Assembly: GCA_963840565.1 (NCBI GenBank)
Contig: CAWIZH010000003.1
Coordinates: forward strand, 366,251 to 430,250
From: VRUE01 sp963840565
Lineage (GTDB): Bacteria; Actinomycetota; Thermoleophilia; Solirubrobacterales; 70-9
Direction: 5' to 3'
DNA length: 64,000 bases
Position 1 is the first letter of the stretch. Each line of letters starts with the position of its first letter. Positions 42,405 to 51,678 of this stretch are shown in pieces. The notes beneath the pieces were generated by a model. The model searched no databases. It was not told the origin of the DNA and saw only the letters and a list, made by a program, of their open reading frames with translations. Both the position numbers and the translations under genes were made by a program.

Positions 42405-44831
42405 CTAGACGTCAAGGAACCTGACCTCCTTGGCGTGGCGTTCGATGAACGCCTTGCGCGGCTCGACCTTGTCACCCATCAGGTCCGCAAATATCTTCTC
42501 GGCCAGGGCCGCGTCGTCGATCCGCACCCGCTCGAGCGTGCGGCTCGCCGGGTCCATGGTCGTTTCGCGCAGCTGTTCGGCGTTCATCTCGCCCAGGCCC
42601 TTGAAGCGCTGCATCGTCACGCCCAGGCGCGCCAGCTCCATCACCATCCGACGCAGCTCGGCGAACGACTCGGCGGTGCGCTCTTTCTGGTCGAGCGAGA
42701 GCTGGAAGGGCGGCCGTCCGACCTGGCTCAGCAGCTCGGCGTGCGAGGCGATGAGCCGACGGTAGTCGTGCGACTCGAACAGATCGGCAGAAAGCTCGAA
42801 GGCCTTGGCCAATCCGTCGCGGCGGTGGACCGCGCGGACGAGGATCTCGTCGCCGGATTCGGAGACGATCTCGGTGTCGAACGGCTCGGCCTCGCCGGCC
42901 TCGCCGTTGAGCACGTCCTTCACCTCGGCGAGGGAGGTGACGCCTCGATCGAGAATTTCCGACTCGCCGAGGAAACGGATCAGCTCGTGGCCGAAATCGG
43001 CCTGCAGTGAGTCGGCCCAGCCCTCGTGCTCCTTGAGACGGCGGTTGAAGCGCTGCCAGCGAGTCGCGGTCAGGTTGTGCGAGTCGCCGCCGGCGTCGAC
43101 GAGCTCCATTTGCTCGAGCTTGTCGCGCAGCAGTAGCTCTTCCAGCTCGGACTCCTTCTCGACGTAGGTCTCCTGCTTGCCGTTCTTCAGCTTGTAGAGC
43201 GGCGGCTTGGCGATGTAGACGTAGCCGGCCTCGATCAGCTCCGGCATCTCGCGGTAGAGGAAGGTGAGGACGAGGGTGCGGATGTGAGCGCCGTCGACGT
43301 CGGCGTCGGTCATCAGCACGACCTTGTGGTAGCGCGCCTCTTTGACGTCGAACTCCTCGCGGATGCCGGTGCCGACCGCGGTGATCAGCGCCTGGATCTC
43401 GTTGTTGGAGAGGACCTTGTCGATCCGCGCCTTCTCGACGTTGATGATCTTGCCGCGCAGTGGCAGCACCGCCTGGGTGTTGCGGTCGCGCCCCTGCTTG
43501 GCCGAGCCACCGGCGGAATCACCCTCGACGATGAACAGCTCGGCCAGGGCTGGGTCGCGGACGGTGCAGTCGGCGAGCTTGCCCGGCAGAGTCGAGTTCT
43601 CCAGCGCCGACTTGCGGCGGGTGAGGTCGCGAGCCTTGCGCGCCGCCTGGCGAGCGCGGGCGGCCTCCACGGCCTTGCCGACGATGCGTTTGGCCTCGCC
43701 CGGGTTCTCCTCGAAGAACTCGCCGAGCTTGCGGTTGACCGACTCCTTGACCAAACCCTCGATCGGCGGGTTGCCGAGCTTGGTCTTGGTCTGACCCTCG
43801 AACTGGGGGTCCTGCAGCTTGACCGAGATCACCGCGGTCAGGCCCTCGCGCACGTCGTCGCCGGTGAGGTTCTCGTCTTTCTCTTTGAGCAGGCCTTTGC
43901 CGCGCGCATAGGCGTTGAGCGTGCGGGTCAGGGCCGAGCGGAAGCCGGAGAGGTGCGAGCCGCCCTCGTGGGTGTTGATGTTGTTGGCGAAGCTGAAGAT
44001 CGATTCCTGGTAGGAGGAGTTCCACTGCATCGCCACCTCGACCTGGCCGTCGTCGGTCTCGTTCTCGAAGAAGACCGTCTTTTGGTGCAACGGGTCCTTG
44101 TTCTCGTTGAGGTGGGCGACGAAGTCGACGATGCCGCCCTCGTAGTGGAAGGTGTCGCGCTGACCCGCAGCGCGCTCGTCGACCAGCTCGATCTTGAGGC
44201 CGCGGGTGAGGAAGGCGGTCTCGCGCAGGCGCTCGGCCAGGGTCGCGTAGTCGAACTCGAGCTCGTCGAAGATCTCGTCGTCGGGGAGGAAGGTGATCGT
44301 CGTGCCGTGCGCGTCGCTGGTCTCACCGCGATGGAGGTCGGCCTGCGGCTTGCCGCGCTCGTAGTCCTGGGTCCAGACCGCGCCGTCGCGGCTGATCTCG
44401 AGGTGAAGTTTCTCGGAGAGGGCGTTGACGACCGAGATGCCGACCCCGTGCAGGCCGCCGGAGACCTTGTAGCCCTCGCCGCCGAACTTGCCGCCGGCGT
44501 GAAGCGTGGTCAGCACCACCTCGGCTGCCGGCCGCTTCTCTTTTTTCAGTTCGTCGACCGGGATGCCGCGGCCGTTGTCGATGACGGTGCAGCTGTTGTC
44601 GGGGTGCAGGACTACGCGGACGCTGTCGCAAAAGCCGGCGATCGCCTCGTCGACGGAGTTATCGAGCACCTCGTAGACCAGGTGGTGAAGACCGCGCGGC
44701 CCGGTCGAGCCGATGTACATGCCCGGTCGCTTGCGAACCGCTTCCAGGCCCTCGAGGACGGTGATGTCCTTGGCGCCGTAGGACTCCGAGCCGCCTTTTT
44801 TCTGCGCAGCCGTATTCGTCTTCTCAGGCAA
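42405..44831 (-). CDS. gyrB: DNA gyrase subunit B with large TOPRIM insert
   Basis: An 808-residue ATPase subunit. GHKL ATPase motifs EVLDNSVDEAIAG, DNGRGIPVD and GGLHGVGISVVNALS; TOPRIM motifs EGDSAGGSAKQGRDR and PLRGKIINVEKAR, then DADVDGAHIRTL; C-terminal RFKGLGEMN. Most actinobacterial GyrB are about 650-690 residues; here about 160 extra residues (roughly 560-720) sit between the TOPRIM and the tail, as in E. coli GyrB (804 aa). The start is TTG 44831 with GGGAAGGGA just upstream. It begins the gyrB-gyrA unit. Confidence 0.96.
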   Translation of the reverse strand: MPEKTNTAAQKKGGSESYGAKDITVLEGLEAVRKRPGMYIGSTGPRGLHHLVYEVLDNSVDEAIAGFCDSVRVVLHPDNSCTVIDNGRGIPVDELKKEKRPAAEVVLTTLHAGGKFGGEGYKVSGGLHGVGISVVNALSEKLHLEISRDGAVWTQDYERGKPQADLHRGETSDAHGTTITFLPDDEIFDELEFDYATLAERLRETAFLTRGLKIELVDERAAGQRDTFHYEGGIVDFVAHLNENKDPLHQKTVFFENETDDGQVEVAMQWNSSYQESIFSFANNINTHEGGSHLSGFRSALTRTLNAYARGKGLLKEKDENLTGDDVREGLTAVISVKLQDPQFEGQTKTKLGNPPIEGLVKESVNRKLGEFFEENPGEAKRIVGKAVEAARARQAARKARDLTRRKSALENSTLPGKLADCTVRDPALAELFIVEGDSAGGSAKQGRDRNTQAVLPLRGKIINVEKARIDKVLSNNEIQALITAVGTGIREEFDVKEARYHKVVLMTDADVDGAHIRTLVLTFLYREMPELIEAGYVYIAKPPLYKLKNGKQETYVEKESELEELLLRDKLEQMELVDAGGDSHNLTATRWQRFNRRLKEHEGWADSLQADFGHELIRFLGESEILDRGVTSLAEVKDVLNGEAGEAEPFDTEIVSESGDEILVRAVHRRDGLAKAFELSADLFESHDYRRLIASHAELLSQVGRPPFQLSLDQKERTAESFAELRRMVMELARLGVTMQRFKGLGEMNAEQLRETTMDPASRTLERVRIDDAALAEKIFADLMGDKVEPRKAFIERHAKEVRFLDV

Positions 44832-44854
44832 TTAGTCCCTTCCCATTCTCATAG

Positions 44855-44895
44855 AAAACCCCGGCCGTCTGGACACTTGCTGCATACGGCCGGGG
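44855..44895 (-). terminator. Hairpin with T-run between dciA and gyrB
   Basis: On the minus strand CCCCGGCCGT (44895-44886) pairs perfectly with ACGGCCGGGG (44868-44859) and TTTT follows. It can end the dnaA-dnaN-recF-dciA transcript, or act as an attenuator if the gyrB promoter (TATCCT-like -10 around 44920) lies upstream. Confidence 0.8.
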
Positions 44896-44988
44896 CAGAA
44901 ATGCAAGTTGACATAAGGATACCAGTTCGGGGTCTTTGTCGACCCGGCTGGAGGAAATAAAAGTCCTGCAAATCAGCCATAAATGAAA

Positions 44989-45294
44989 TTACTTTTGGAC
45001 ATCTTGCACACGAAAGCGCAAACTCTTCGGAGCACGCTCGCCGAGCCGCTCCCGCAGCCGCTCGAGGAGCTGGCCCTGCATCAAATCCAACTCCTGGGCC
45101 CAGACGGAATCCGAGCAGCCCACCGTTGCCTCTCCGCCGCGCTCGGAGACCGGGCTGGTGACCGCGGCGATCTGCTCGCCGACGACCTCCGCCCAGGCTC
45201 CCTGCAGCGCCGCCAGCGGCGTCTTCGGCGCCGCTTGGTCGAGCGCCGCGCGCAGGGCGCTCGAGGCAGGGCGAGGGGCGCGGCGGCGGGTCAT
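44989..45294 (-). CDS. dciA: DciA-like helicase loader/DUF721 protein
   Basis: A 101-residue DUF721 protein. PLAALQGAWAEVVGEQIAAV and the short C-terminal DSVWAQELDLMQGQLLERL are the family signatures. DciA is the ancestral bacterial partner that promotes loading of the DnaB helicase. It overlaps recF by 4 bases within the dnaA-dnaN-recF-dciA-gyrB-gyrA order typical of actinobacteria. Confidence 0.9.
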   Translation of the reverse strand: MTRRRAPRPASSALRAALDQAAPKTPLAALQGAWAEVVGEQIAAVTSPVSERGGEATVGCSDSVWAQELDLMQGQLLERLRERLGERAPKSLRFRVQDVQK

Positions 45295-46382
45295 GCGGCG
45301 GCGACCTCACTGGCAGCGAACGACATCGGCACCATGCTCCCCGCCGCCGAGGCCGGCAGGGAATCTTCATCCGCTGCCGTGATCAGCGTCTGGCCGCCAC
45401 TGGCGAGGTGATCAACCAGGCGCTCGCGCCGTCCCGGGTCGAGCTCGCTCATCACGTCGTCGAGCAACAGCAGCGGCGCCACCTGCCGCGCGGCGAGCAA
45501 GACGTCGCGCTCGGCAAAGAGCAGGGCGAGCAGCGCCGAGCGCTGTTGACCCTGCGAGCCATAGCGGCGCAGCGAACGCCCCGCGATGCCGATCTTGAGC
45601 TCATCGAGATGAGGGCCCCAAGATGTCCTGCCAAGGCGCAGGTCCGCCTCGCGTCGCTCGCCGAGGCCGGTGCAGATCTCGGCTGCCGATCCCGACGCCC
45701 GCGGGGCGTAGTCGAGCGCGGCGCCACCCTCGAGCCCGAGGCGGGCCGCCGCCTCGGTGAAGGGCCCAGCCAACTCGCCGACCGCGTCGGCTCGGGCTGC
45801 GACCAGCGCTGCCGCCGCCTCGGCGAGGGTCGCGTCCCAGACGTCGAGTTGGCTCGGGGCGCCGTGACCGGCTGCCAGCTTGGCGACCAGGGCGTTGCGC
45901 TGGGCCAACGCTTGGCCGAAGCGCTGGCGCAGATCGGATCTGATCGGCCAACGGGCTGCGACAAAGCGGTCGAGGTGAGCTCGGCGTTCCGCCGGGGGAC
46001 CCTTGATCAGCGCCAAGCGATCGGGTGAGAAGACGGCGACGGGCGGGCGACTGCGGGCCAGCGTTGCGGGATCGGCAGGGCTGGCGTCGAGCAGGTGGCG
46101 GCGGCCATCCGTACGGCTGACCGAGGCGAGCAGGTGGCGCTCGACCCCGTCCTCGTCGCGCAGCGTCGCTTCCGATCGGGCAAAGGAGCCGCCGAAGGGG
46201 ATCAGGTCACGGCGGTCGGCGGTGCGGAACGAACGACCCGTAAGCGCGAAGTAGAGCGCCTCGAGGAAGTTCGTCTTACCGACGCCGTTGGGACCGATCA
46301 GGCTGGTTATCCCCGGCCCAAGCTCGATTCGCGTTTGGGCCAGACTCCGCAACGGCCTCGCTTCGGCGGCGGTGACCAGCAC
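45291..46382 (-). CDS. recF: DNA replication/repair ATPase RecF
   Basis: A 363-residue SMC-like ATPase. Walker A GPNGVGKTNFLEAL at about residues 31-44, YGSQGQQRSALLALLFAE as the ABC signature region, and Walker B LLLLDDVMSELDPGRR. It loads RecA at gaps with RecO/RecR. Its start is 9 bases after the dnaN stop. Confidence 0.95.
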   Translation of the reverse strand: MLVTAAEARPLRSLAQTRIELGPGITSLIGPNGVGKTNFLEALYFALTGRSFRTADRRDLIPFGGSFARSEATLRDEDGVERHLLASVSRTDGRRHLLDASPADPATLARSRPPVAVFSPDRLALIKGPPAERRAHLDRFVAARWPIRSDLRQRFGQALAQRNALVAKLAAGHGAPSQLDVWDATLAEAAAALVAARADAVGELAGPFTEAAARLGLEGGAALDYAPRASGSAAEICTGLGERREADLRLGRTSWGPHLDELKIGIAGRSLRRYGSQGQQRSALLALLFAERDVLLAARQVAPLLLLDDVMSELDPGRRERLVDHLASGGQTLITAADEDSLPASAAGSMVPMSFAASEVAAA

Positions 46383-46391
46383 CGGCAGGCC

Positions 46392-47498
46392 TCACACGTT
46401 GAGACGGATCGGCATCACCAGATAGCGGAAGTCTTCGTTGTCGACCGGCTGCAGCAGGCCCGGACGCAGCGGCGAGATCAGCCGCAGCACAACCTCATCG
46501 CCCTCGACGCTTTCGATCCCCTCGCGCAGGAAGTCGGGGTTGAAGCCGATCTCCAGCGGCTCGCCCTCGAAGGCGGCGGGCATCGTCTCCTCCGCATCGC
46601 CGACGTCGGGGGTCGACGCGGCCACGGTCAGCTCGCCCGGCGCAAAGGAGAGCCGCAGCGGTGCGTTGCGCTGCGCCAGCTGGCTGACCCGGCGAACGAC
46701 GTCGAGGAACTCGCTGCGCGGCAGCCGCACATCGTGCTCGTAGGACTCCGGCAGGAGCTGTCGAAAGTTGGGGAACTGGCCCTCGATCAGCCTCGTGTTG
46801 AGGACGATTGCCCCTGCCTTGAAAATGGCCTGGTTGCGCAAGAGGACGACCGAGACGGCCTCGACCCCGTCGGCGGAGACGATCCGGCCGAGCTCGCGCA
46901 GCGCCTTGGCGGGAATGTTCGCCTCCAGCTCGCCACCGATCGCGGCCTCCAGCTCGGTCCGCTTAACCGCCAGTCGGTAGGAATCGGTCGCGACCATGGT
47001 CATCTCGGAGCCGCTGGCACTGACCAGGACTCCGGTCAGCACCGGCCGCATGTCGTCCCGCGACGCCGCCCGCGCGACGAGATCCACGGTCGAGGCAAGC
47101 GCCGCGGCTGGGATCGTCAGCGGCTCACCCTCCTCCTCGGGGAAGGCGGGGAAGTCCTCGCTGGGCAAGGTGCGAAGGTGGAAGCTCGAGCCGCCGCTGC
47201 GGATCTCAACGTCTCGCTCCGCCTCGCGCAGCTCGATCTCAACCGAGGCGTCGCCCAGTGAGCGGGAAAGCTCTGCCAGCAGGCGGCCGGGGAGAAGGAC
47301 CGAGCCGGGGCTCTCGACCTCGGCGGCAAGCGTCGTCTTGAGGCCCAGCTCGAGGTCGGTCGCACAGAGGCTGACGCCACCGTCATCGGCGGTAAGGAGG
47401 ATCCCGGAGAGAGATTGGGTCGCGGCGCGCGTTGAAACAGCTCGGGAGACGATCGAGAGCTTGGCCACTAGCTCGTCGCGTTTGGTTGTCAGCTTCAA
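46392..47498 (-). CDS. dnaN: DNA polymerase III sliding clamp (beta)
   Basis: A 368-residue ring-forming clamp. LKLTTKRDELVAKLSIVSRAV starts domain 1, and LEIGFNPDFLREGIES and YLVMPIRL end domain 3. TTG 47498 is the start: the clamp begins there and the length becomes normal (365-380); the frame upstream (RRWSLEST...) runs through the origin-like DNA and is not coding. AAGAAGG lies about 10 bases upstream. It is downstream of dnaA across a 136-base spacer with DnaA boxes. Confidence 0.95.
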   Translation of the reverse strand: MKLTTKRDELVAKLSIVSRAVSTRAATQSLSGILLTADDGGVSLCATDLELGLKTTLAAEVESPGSVLLPGRLLAELSRSLGDASVEIELREAERDVEIRSGGSSFHLRTLPSEDFPAFPEEEGEPLTIPAAALASTVDLVARAASRDDMRPVLTGVLVSASGSEMTMVATDSYRLAVKRTELEAAIGGELEANIPAKALRELGRIVSADGVEAVSVVLLRNQAIFKAGAIVLNTRLIEGQFPNFRQLLPESYEHDVRLPRSEFLDVVRRVSQLAQRNAPLRLSFAPGELTVAASTPDVGDAEETMPAAFEGEPLEIGFNPDFLREGIESVEGDEVVLRLISPLRPGLLQPVDNEDFRYLVMPIRLNV

Positions 47499-47634
47499 GT
47501 GGTGATTGCCTTCTTGAGTTGGATTAGGGCTTGTGGAAAAGCGCGAAAGCAGCGCAGACTTGGCTTCAGCTGGCGCTTGACTGGCTGTGGAGAAGTCTGT
47601 GGGAAGACATTGATTCTTACAGCGCCGTCGGCCG
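47499..47634. other. Candidate oriC between dnaA and dnaN
   Basis: A 136-base spacer with three DnaA-box-like sites on the minus strand: TTTTCCACA (47540-47532), TTCTCCACA (47594-47586) and CTTCCCACA (47606-47598). Compared with the consensus TTATCCACA these have one to three mismatches. Their position between dnaA and dnaN is the usual actinobacterial oriC. Gene orientation diverges a little further right, between dnaA and rpmH. The spacer is short for a complete oriC, so part of it may lie elsewhere. Confidence 0.65.
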
Positions 47635-48963
<1,329 letters not shown>

Positions 48964-49045
48964 CGACGGCCGACCATAGCGACGGCGGGGCGGGACAGAA
49001 TCCGCCCACCCGCAAATGCCGCAAGAAAGATTCCTTCGCAAGTGG

Positions 49046-49126
49046 CCCACGGGTCCTGTCATATGGGAGGGGGGCCTGCGGGCGAGGTGTACGTCCTCGA
49101 CCCCCCTCCCATATGCCACCCGTGGG
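49046..49126 (+). repeat. Structured repeat B2, dnaA-rpmH spacer
   Basis: Outer stem CCCACGGG (49046-49053) with CCCGTGGG (49119-49126). Left internal loop TCCTGTC (49054-49060), perfect 14-bp inner stem (49061-49074 with 49101-49114), right internal loop GCCA (49115-49118). Terminal loop 49075-49100 begins CCTGCGGGCG and ends CGTCCTCGA. The loop sequences match B1 while the stems differ. It lies between the divergent dnaA and rpmH promoters, where it may affect either transcript. Confidence 0.9.
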
Positions 49127-49146
49127 AGAAGCGTCGCGCCCTGAGC

Positions 49147-49167
49147 TTGAAGATCAATCCGTATACT
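49147..49167 (+). promoter_or_regulatory. Putative rpmH promoter -10
   Basis: TATACT at 49162-49167 is a good -10, 10 bases before the rpmH ATG. TTGAAG at 49147-49152 is too close (9-bp spacing) to be the matching -35, so the -35 is weak or unrecognised. Confidence 0.45.
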
Positions 49168-49177
49168 GCGACGCCGA

Positions 49178-49312
49178 ATGAAGAGGACTTATCAGCCGAA
49201 GAAGCGGAAGCGGGCGAAGACGCACGGGTTCCGGGCGCGGATGAGCACGCGCGGGGGTCGCGCGATCCTCAGTCGCCGCCGTCGCAAAGGCCGGAAGCGC
49301 CTCACTCCATAG
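49178..49312 (+). CDS. rpmH: 50S ribosomal protein L34
   Basis: A 44-residue basic protein: MKRTYQPKKRKRAKTHGFRA, then MSTRGGRAILSRRRRKGRK. This is the complete L34 sequence, a small component of the large ribosomal subunit near the exit tunnel. ATG 49178 starts it and TAG 49310-49312 is followed immediately by the rnpA start. The gene opens the rightward rpmH-rnpA-yidD-yidC-khpB-rsmG-parAB series. Confidence 0.97.
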   Translation: MKRTYQPKKRKRAKTHGFRARMSTRGGRAILSRRRRKGRKRLTP

Positions 49313-49684
49313 ATGGCGGCGCAACGACGTCGCCGGCTCTCGCGCAGCGGCGAGTTCGACCGCGTTTATCGCGACGGATCCTCACATGCCACCCGCTACC
49401 TCGTTCTCTACAGCTTCCCTCGCAAAAGCGACGAGGAGGCTCACGAGGTGAGGCTTGGCGTGTCGGTGAGCCGCAAGGTCGGCGGTGCCGTTGATCGCAA
49501 TCGGGTCAAGCGCGCCTTGCGCGAGGCTTTCTGGACCCTCTCCGACCGCCTTCCCGCCGCCCATGACTTTGTCATTGTCGCCCGGCCCGAGATCAGCGAT
49601 CTGATTGAGCGCGAGGGAAGCACCGGCGTGCGCACCAGCATCGAGGAGGCGCTGACCGGCGCGGGTCGGGGGCGTTCCACGTGA
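49313..49684 (+). CDS. rnpA: Ribonuclease P protein component
   Basis: A 123-residue protein that assists the RNase P RNA in trimming tRNA 5' ends. RRRRLSRSGEFDRVYRDGSS at the start, LGVSVSRKVGGAVDRNRVKR with the RNR motif (about 55-75), and HDFVIVARPEI. ATG 49313 directly follows the rpmH stop. The last four bases overlap yidD. A parS-like site overlaps the 3' end (49674-49687). Confidence 0.95.
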   Translation: MAAQRRRRLSRSGEFDRVYRDGSSHATRYLVLYSFPRKSDEEAHEVRLGVSVSRKVGGAVDRNRVKRALREAFWTLSDRLPAAHDFVIVARPEISDLIEREGSTGVRTSIEEALTGAGRGRST

Positions 49685-49687
49685 AAC
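49674..49687. promoter_or_regulatory. parS-like centromere site
   Basis: GTTCCACGTGAAAC at the rnpA/yidD junction matches the core of the bacterial ParB-binding site TGTTNCACGTGAAACA at every defined position except the first and last bases of the full 16-mer. It lies about 3 kb from parAB and 2 kb from the origin region, as expected for parS. Confidence 0.8.
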
Positions 49688-49953
49688 GGACCCTCCTGGC
49701 CTTGATCGGCGCCTACAAGCGGTGGCTCTCGCCAGCGATGCCGCAGCGCTGTCGCTACGAGCCAAGCTGCTCCTCCTATGCCGCTGAGTCGGTGAGCCGC
49801 TTTGGCGCCGGCAAGGGCCTTCTGCTCGCCGGCTGGCGCCTGGTCCGCTGCAACCCCTTCAGCCACGGCGGCTTCGACCCTGTTCCAGAGCGCTTCACGC
49901 TCAAAGTCGGCCCGATCGATCCCGCTATCCACCACGGTGAGGTGCGCTCGTGA
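49681..49953 (+). CDS. yidD: Membrane protein insertion efficiency factor
   Basis: A 90-residue protein. LIGAYKRWLSPAMPQRCRYE, PSCSSYAAESVSRFG and LVRCNPFSHGGFDPVP form the complete YidD family. It probably helps YidC insert membrane proteins. The start is GTG 49681 (GTGAAACGG), overlapping rnpA by 4 bases; the start codon lies inside the parS-like palindrome. It overlaps yidC by 4 bases. Confidence 0.93.
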   Translation: MKRTLLALIGAYKRWLSPAMPQRCRYEPSCSSYAAESVSRFGAGKGLLLAGWRLVRCNPFSHGGFDPVPERFTLKVGPIDPAIHHGEVRS

Positions 49954-50699
49954 TCGTCGACGCCAACATCCTCCAGCCGCTGATCAACATCGCCAACGGC
50001 GTCCTGCAGTTCTTCCACGACAGCGCCGGGCTGAGCTGGGGAATGTCGATCATCGCCCTCACGGTCGTCACCCGGGCGCTGCTGATCCCGCTCACCTATA
50101 GGCAGCTGAAGGGAATGCGGGCGCTGCAGGCTCTGCAGCCGCAGATCAAAGAGATTCAGGCGAAATACAAAAACGATCGCCAGCGCATGCAGCAGGAGAT
50201 GATGCGCTTCTACCAGGAGAACAAAGTCAACCCCTTTGCCTCCTGCATCCCGCTGATCGCGCAGCTGCCGGTCTTCATCACGCTCTTCTACGTGCTGCGC
50301 CACGAGCTACCGGCCGACATCGGCTGCGAGGCGGGCCACTGCGGCGCCGAAGCGTCCTTCCTCTTCATCAACGACCTGACGGCAAAGGCGGTCGGCGCCG
50401 AACTGATCGTGCTGCTCGTCCTCTACATCGGCACGCAGCTGGTTTCGGGCCTGGTGATGTCGGTCACGGCCGACAAAAGCCAGCGGCTGATGATGATGGT
50501 CCTGCCCTTCATCTTCGTCCCCTTCGTGATCAGCTTCCCGGCCGGCCTGATCCTCTACTGGATCACCACCAACTTCTGGACGATGGGACAGCAGTACACG
50601 ATCCAGCGCCTGATTCCGGCTCCGCAGGTGGCTACAGCGGCGGCGGTTCAGGCAGCAAAGCCACCTCCACCGCCTCCGAAAAAGAAGAAGAGACGCTAG
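49950..50699 (+). CDS. yidC: Membrane protein insertase YidC
   Basis: A 249-residue Oxa1/Alb3-type insertase without the large periplasmic domain. Motifs: GMSIIALTVVTRALLIPLTY with the functional groove arginine, FYQENKVNPFASCIPLIAQL, FLFINDLTAKAVG and ILYWITTNFWTMGQQY. It inserts Sec-independent and Sec-assisted membrane proteins. The C-terminus is a Pro/Lys-rich tail (PPPPPPKKKKRR). GTG 49950 is the start. Repeat C3 begins 3 bases after the stop. Confidence 0.94.
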   Translation: MIVDANILQPLINIANGVLQFFHDSAGLSWGMSIIALTVVTRALLIPLTYRQLKGMRALQALQPQIKEIQAKYKNDRQRMQQEMMRFYQENKVNPFASCIPLIAQLPVFITLFYVLRHELPADIGCEAGHCGAEASFLFINDLTAKAVGAELIVLLVLYIGTQLVSGLVMSVTADKSQRLMMMVLPFIFVPFVISFPAGLILYWITTNFWTMGQQYTIQRLIPAPQVATAAAVQAAKPPPPPPKKKKRR

Positions 50700-50702
50700 G
50701 TA

Positions 50703-50835
50703 AGGGACGGCGGGGTGACCTCGCTGGAGCCCAAGCACCGCCAACAGGCGGTGCTAATAACGAGCCCCTTCGGGGCCTAGAACCCCTCTGCGGAGCCGCT
50801 TCGCGAGGCTCCAGCGAGGTCACCCCGCCGTCCCT
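50703..50835 (-). repeat. Structured repeat C3
   Basis: A perfect 29-bp outer stem (50703-50731 with 50807-50835) around a 75-base interior. On the minus strand it reads TCGCGAAGCGGCTCCGCAG, then hairpin GCCCC-GAA-GGGGC, then hairpin GCACCGCC-TGTT-GGCGGTGC and TTG, nearly identical to the interior of C2 although the stems are unrelated. It starts 3 bases after the yidC stop. Confidence 0.92.
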
Positions 50836-50959
50836 CTCGGAGCCTCAGCTTTTCCCCCGCCCTGGCACGAAACCGACGCTTCAAGGACTAGAAGCTTTGC
50901 GACGAAGGCCTCTCGTTAGCTCCCCGAATTCAGGGGCTGTCTAGCTCTGAGCTTTTCTC

Positions 50960-51050
50960 GCGGGGGGTGGCATCGAATGGGGGGACCACCCTGAGGACGC
51001 TTTAGCGACCGGAAGGGTGGTGGGCCCCATTCGGTGACAGGACCCGCCGC
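50960..51050 (-). repeat. Structured repeat B4
   Basis: In the orientation opposite to B1 and B2: outer stem 50960-50967 with 51043-51050 (7 of 8 paired), TGGC (50968-50971) and GACAGGA (51036-51042) as the reverse complements of the family loops GCCA and TCCTGTC. The inner stem ATCGAATGGGG (50972-50982) pairs with CCCCATTCGGT (51025-51035). Then come a second stem ACCACCCT/AGGGTGGT and a loop with GAGGACG, the complement of the family CGTCCTC. It lies upstream of khpB. Confidence 0.82.
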
Positions 51051-51079
51051 GCCTATGCTGTCGCGCATAGACTGCAGGC

Positions 51080-51562
51080 GTGACTGGAGCTGACGACTGG
51101 CCACAGGAGCCCGCGGAGCGGGTTCGGGAGATTGTTGAGGGCGTTCTCGATGAGCTTGACCTCGATGGCGAGGTCGAGATTCGCGAGGAGGACGACCGGA
51201 TCACTGCTTCCGTTGATGGCGACGACGATTACGGGTTGCTGATCGGCAAACGGGGCCAGACGATCGATGCTCTGCAGCTGCTCGCCTACCAAGCGGCCTT
51301 TCGCGGCCTGCGGGAGCGAAAGCGGGTTGTGGTCGACGCGGCGGGATACCGCGAGCGGCGTCGTGAGACGTTGACCGCGCGAGCCGATCGTGCCGCCGAG
51401 CAGGCGCTTGGCGACAGCGAGAGCGTCGAGCTGGACCCGATGAGTGCACAGGAGCGGCGGGTCGTCCACGAGCACCTCAAGGAGCGGGCTGGGGTCGAGA
51501 CTTACAGTGAAGGTGACGAGCCGCACCGGTGCGTGGTCGTCGCTCCTTTGGTTTCTGAGTAG
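51080..51562 (+). CDS. khpB: RNA-binding KH/R3H protein KhpB (Jag)
   Basis: A 160-residue RNA-binding protein. The KH domain contains YGLLIGKRGQTIDALQLLAY (the GxxG loop is GKRG), and the R3H domain SAQERRVVHEHLKERAGVET then EPHRCVVVAP. It lacks the N-terminal Jag domain. KhpB binds many mRNAs and influences wall growth and division. The start is GTG 51080. Repeat A3 starts at the base after its stop. Confidence 0.92.
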   Translation: MTGADDWPQEPAERVREIVEGVLDELDLDGEVEIREEDDRITASVDGDDDYGLLIGKRGQTIDALQLLAYQAAFRGLRERKRVVVDAAGYRERRRETLTARADRAAEQALGDSESVELDPMSAQERRVVHEHLKERAGVETYSEGDEPHRCVVVAPLVSE

Positions 51563-51678
51563 GAGAGAGCGCCCCGGTGGGGGTTCCGCTTAACTTTTTC
51601 GAGCCGCGCTTGCGGCCGCGGACCATGGCTTACGGCGAAAAAGTACAAGACGCTCCACCCCCACCGGGGCGCTCTCTC
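51563..51678 (+). repeat. Structured repeat A3, overlaps rsmG start
   Basis: A perfect 21-bp outer stem (51563-51583 with 51658-51678). Left internal loop TTCCGCTTAA (51584-51593), inner stem CTTTTTCG (51594-51601) with CGAAAAAG (51636-51643), right loop TACAAGACGCTCCA (51644-51657). Relative to A1/A2, A-to-G on the left and T-to-C on the right preserve a base pair. It starts right after the khpB stop and contains both candidate rsmG start codons. Confidence 0.9.

Larger units (their letters stand above)
50700..51079. other. yidC-khpB intergenic region with repeats C3 and B4
   Basis: About 380 bases within an otherwise tightly packed gene run. It holds repeat C3 (50703-50835), about 120 bases with a CCCC-GAATTCA-GGGG hairpin but no gene, and repeat B4 (50960-51050), which ends 29 bases before the khpB start. 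In related genomes these two genes are usually close together. Confidence 0.65.

Noticed and set aside
38946..43010. Very long open frame (1354 codons) on the plus strand
   Set aside because: It is the antisense frame of gyrA/gyrB and the repeats; at this GC content, non-coding frames stay open. Its residues show no family similarity and the gyr genes on the other strand are certain.
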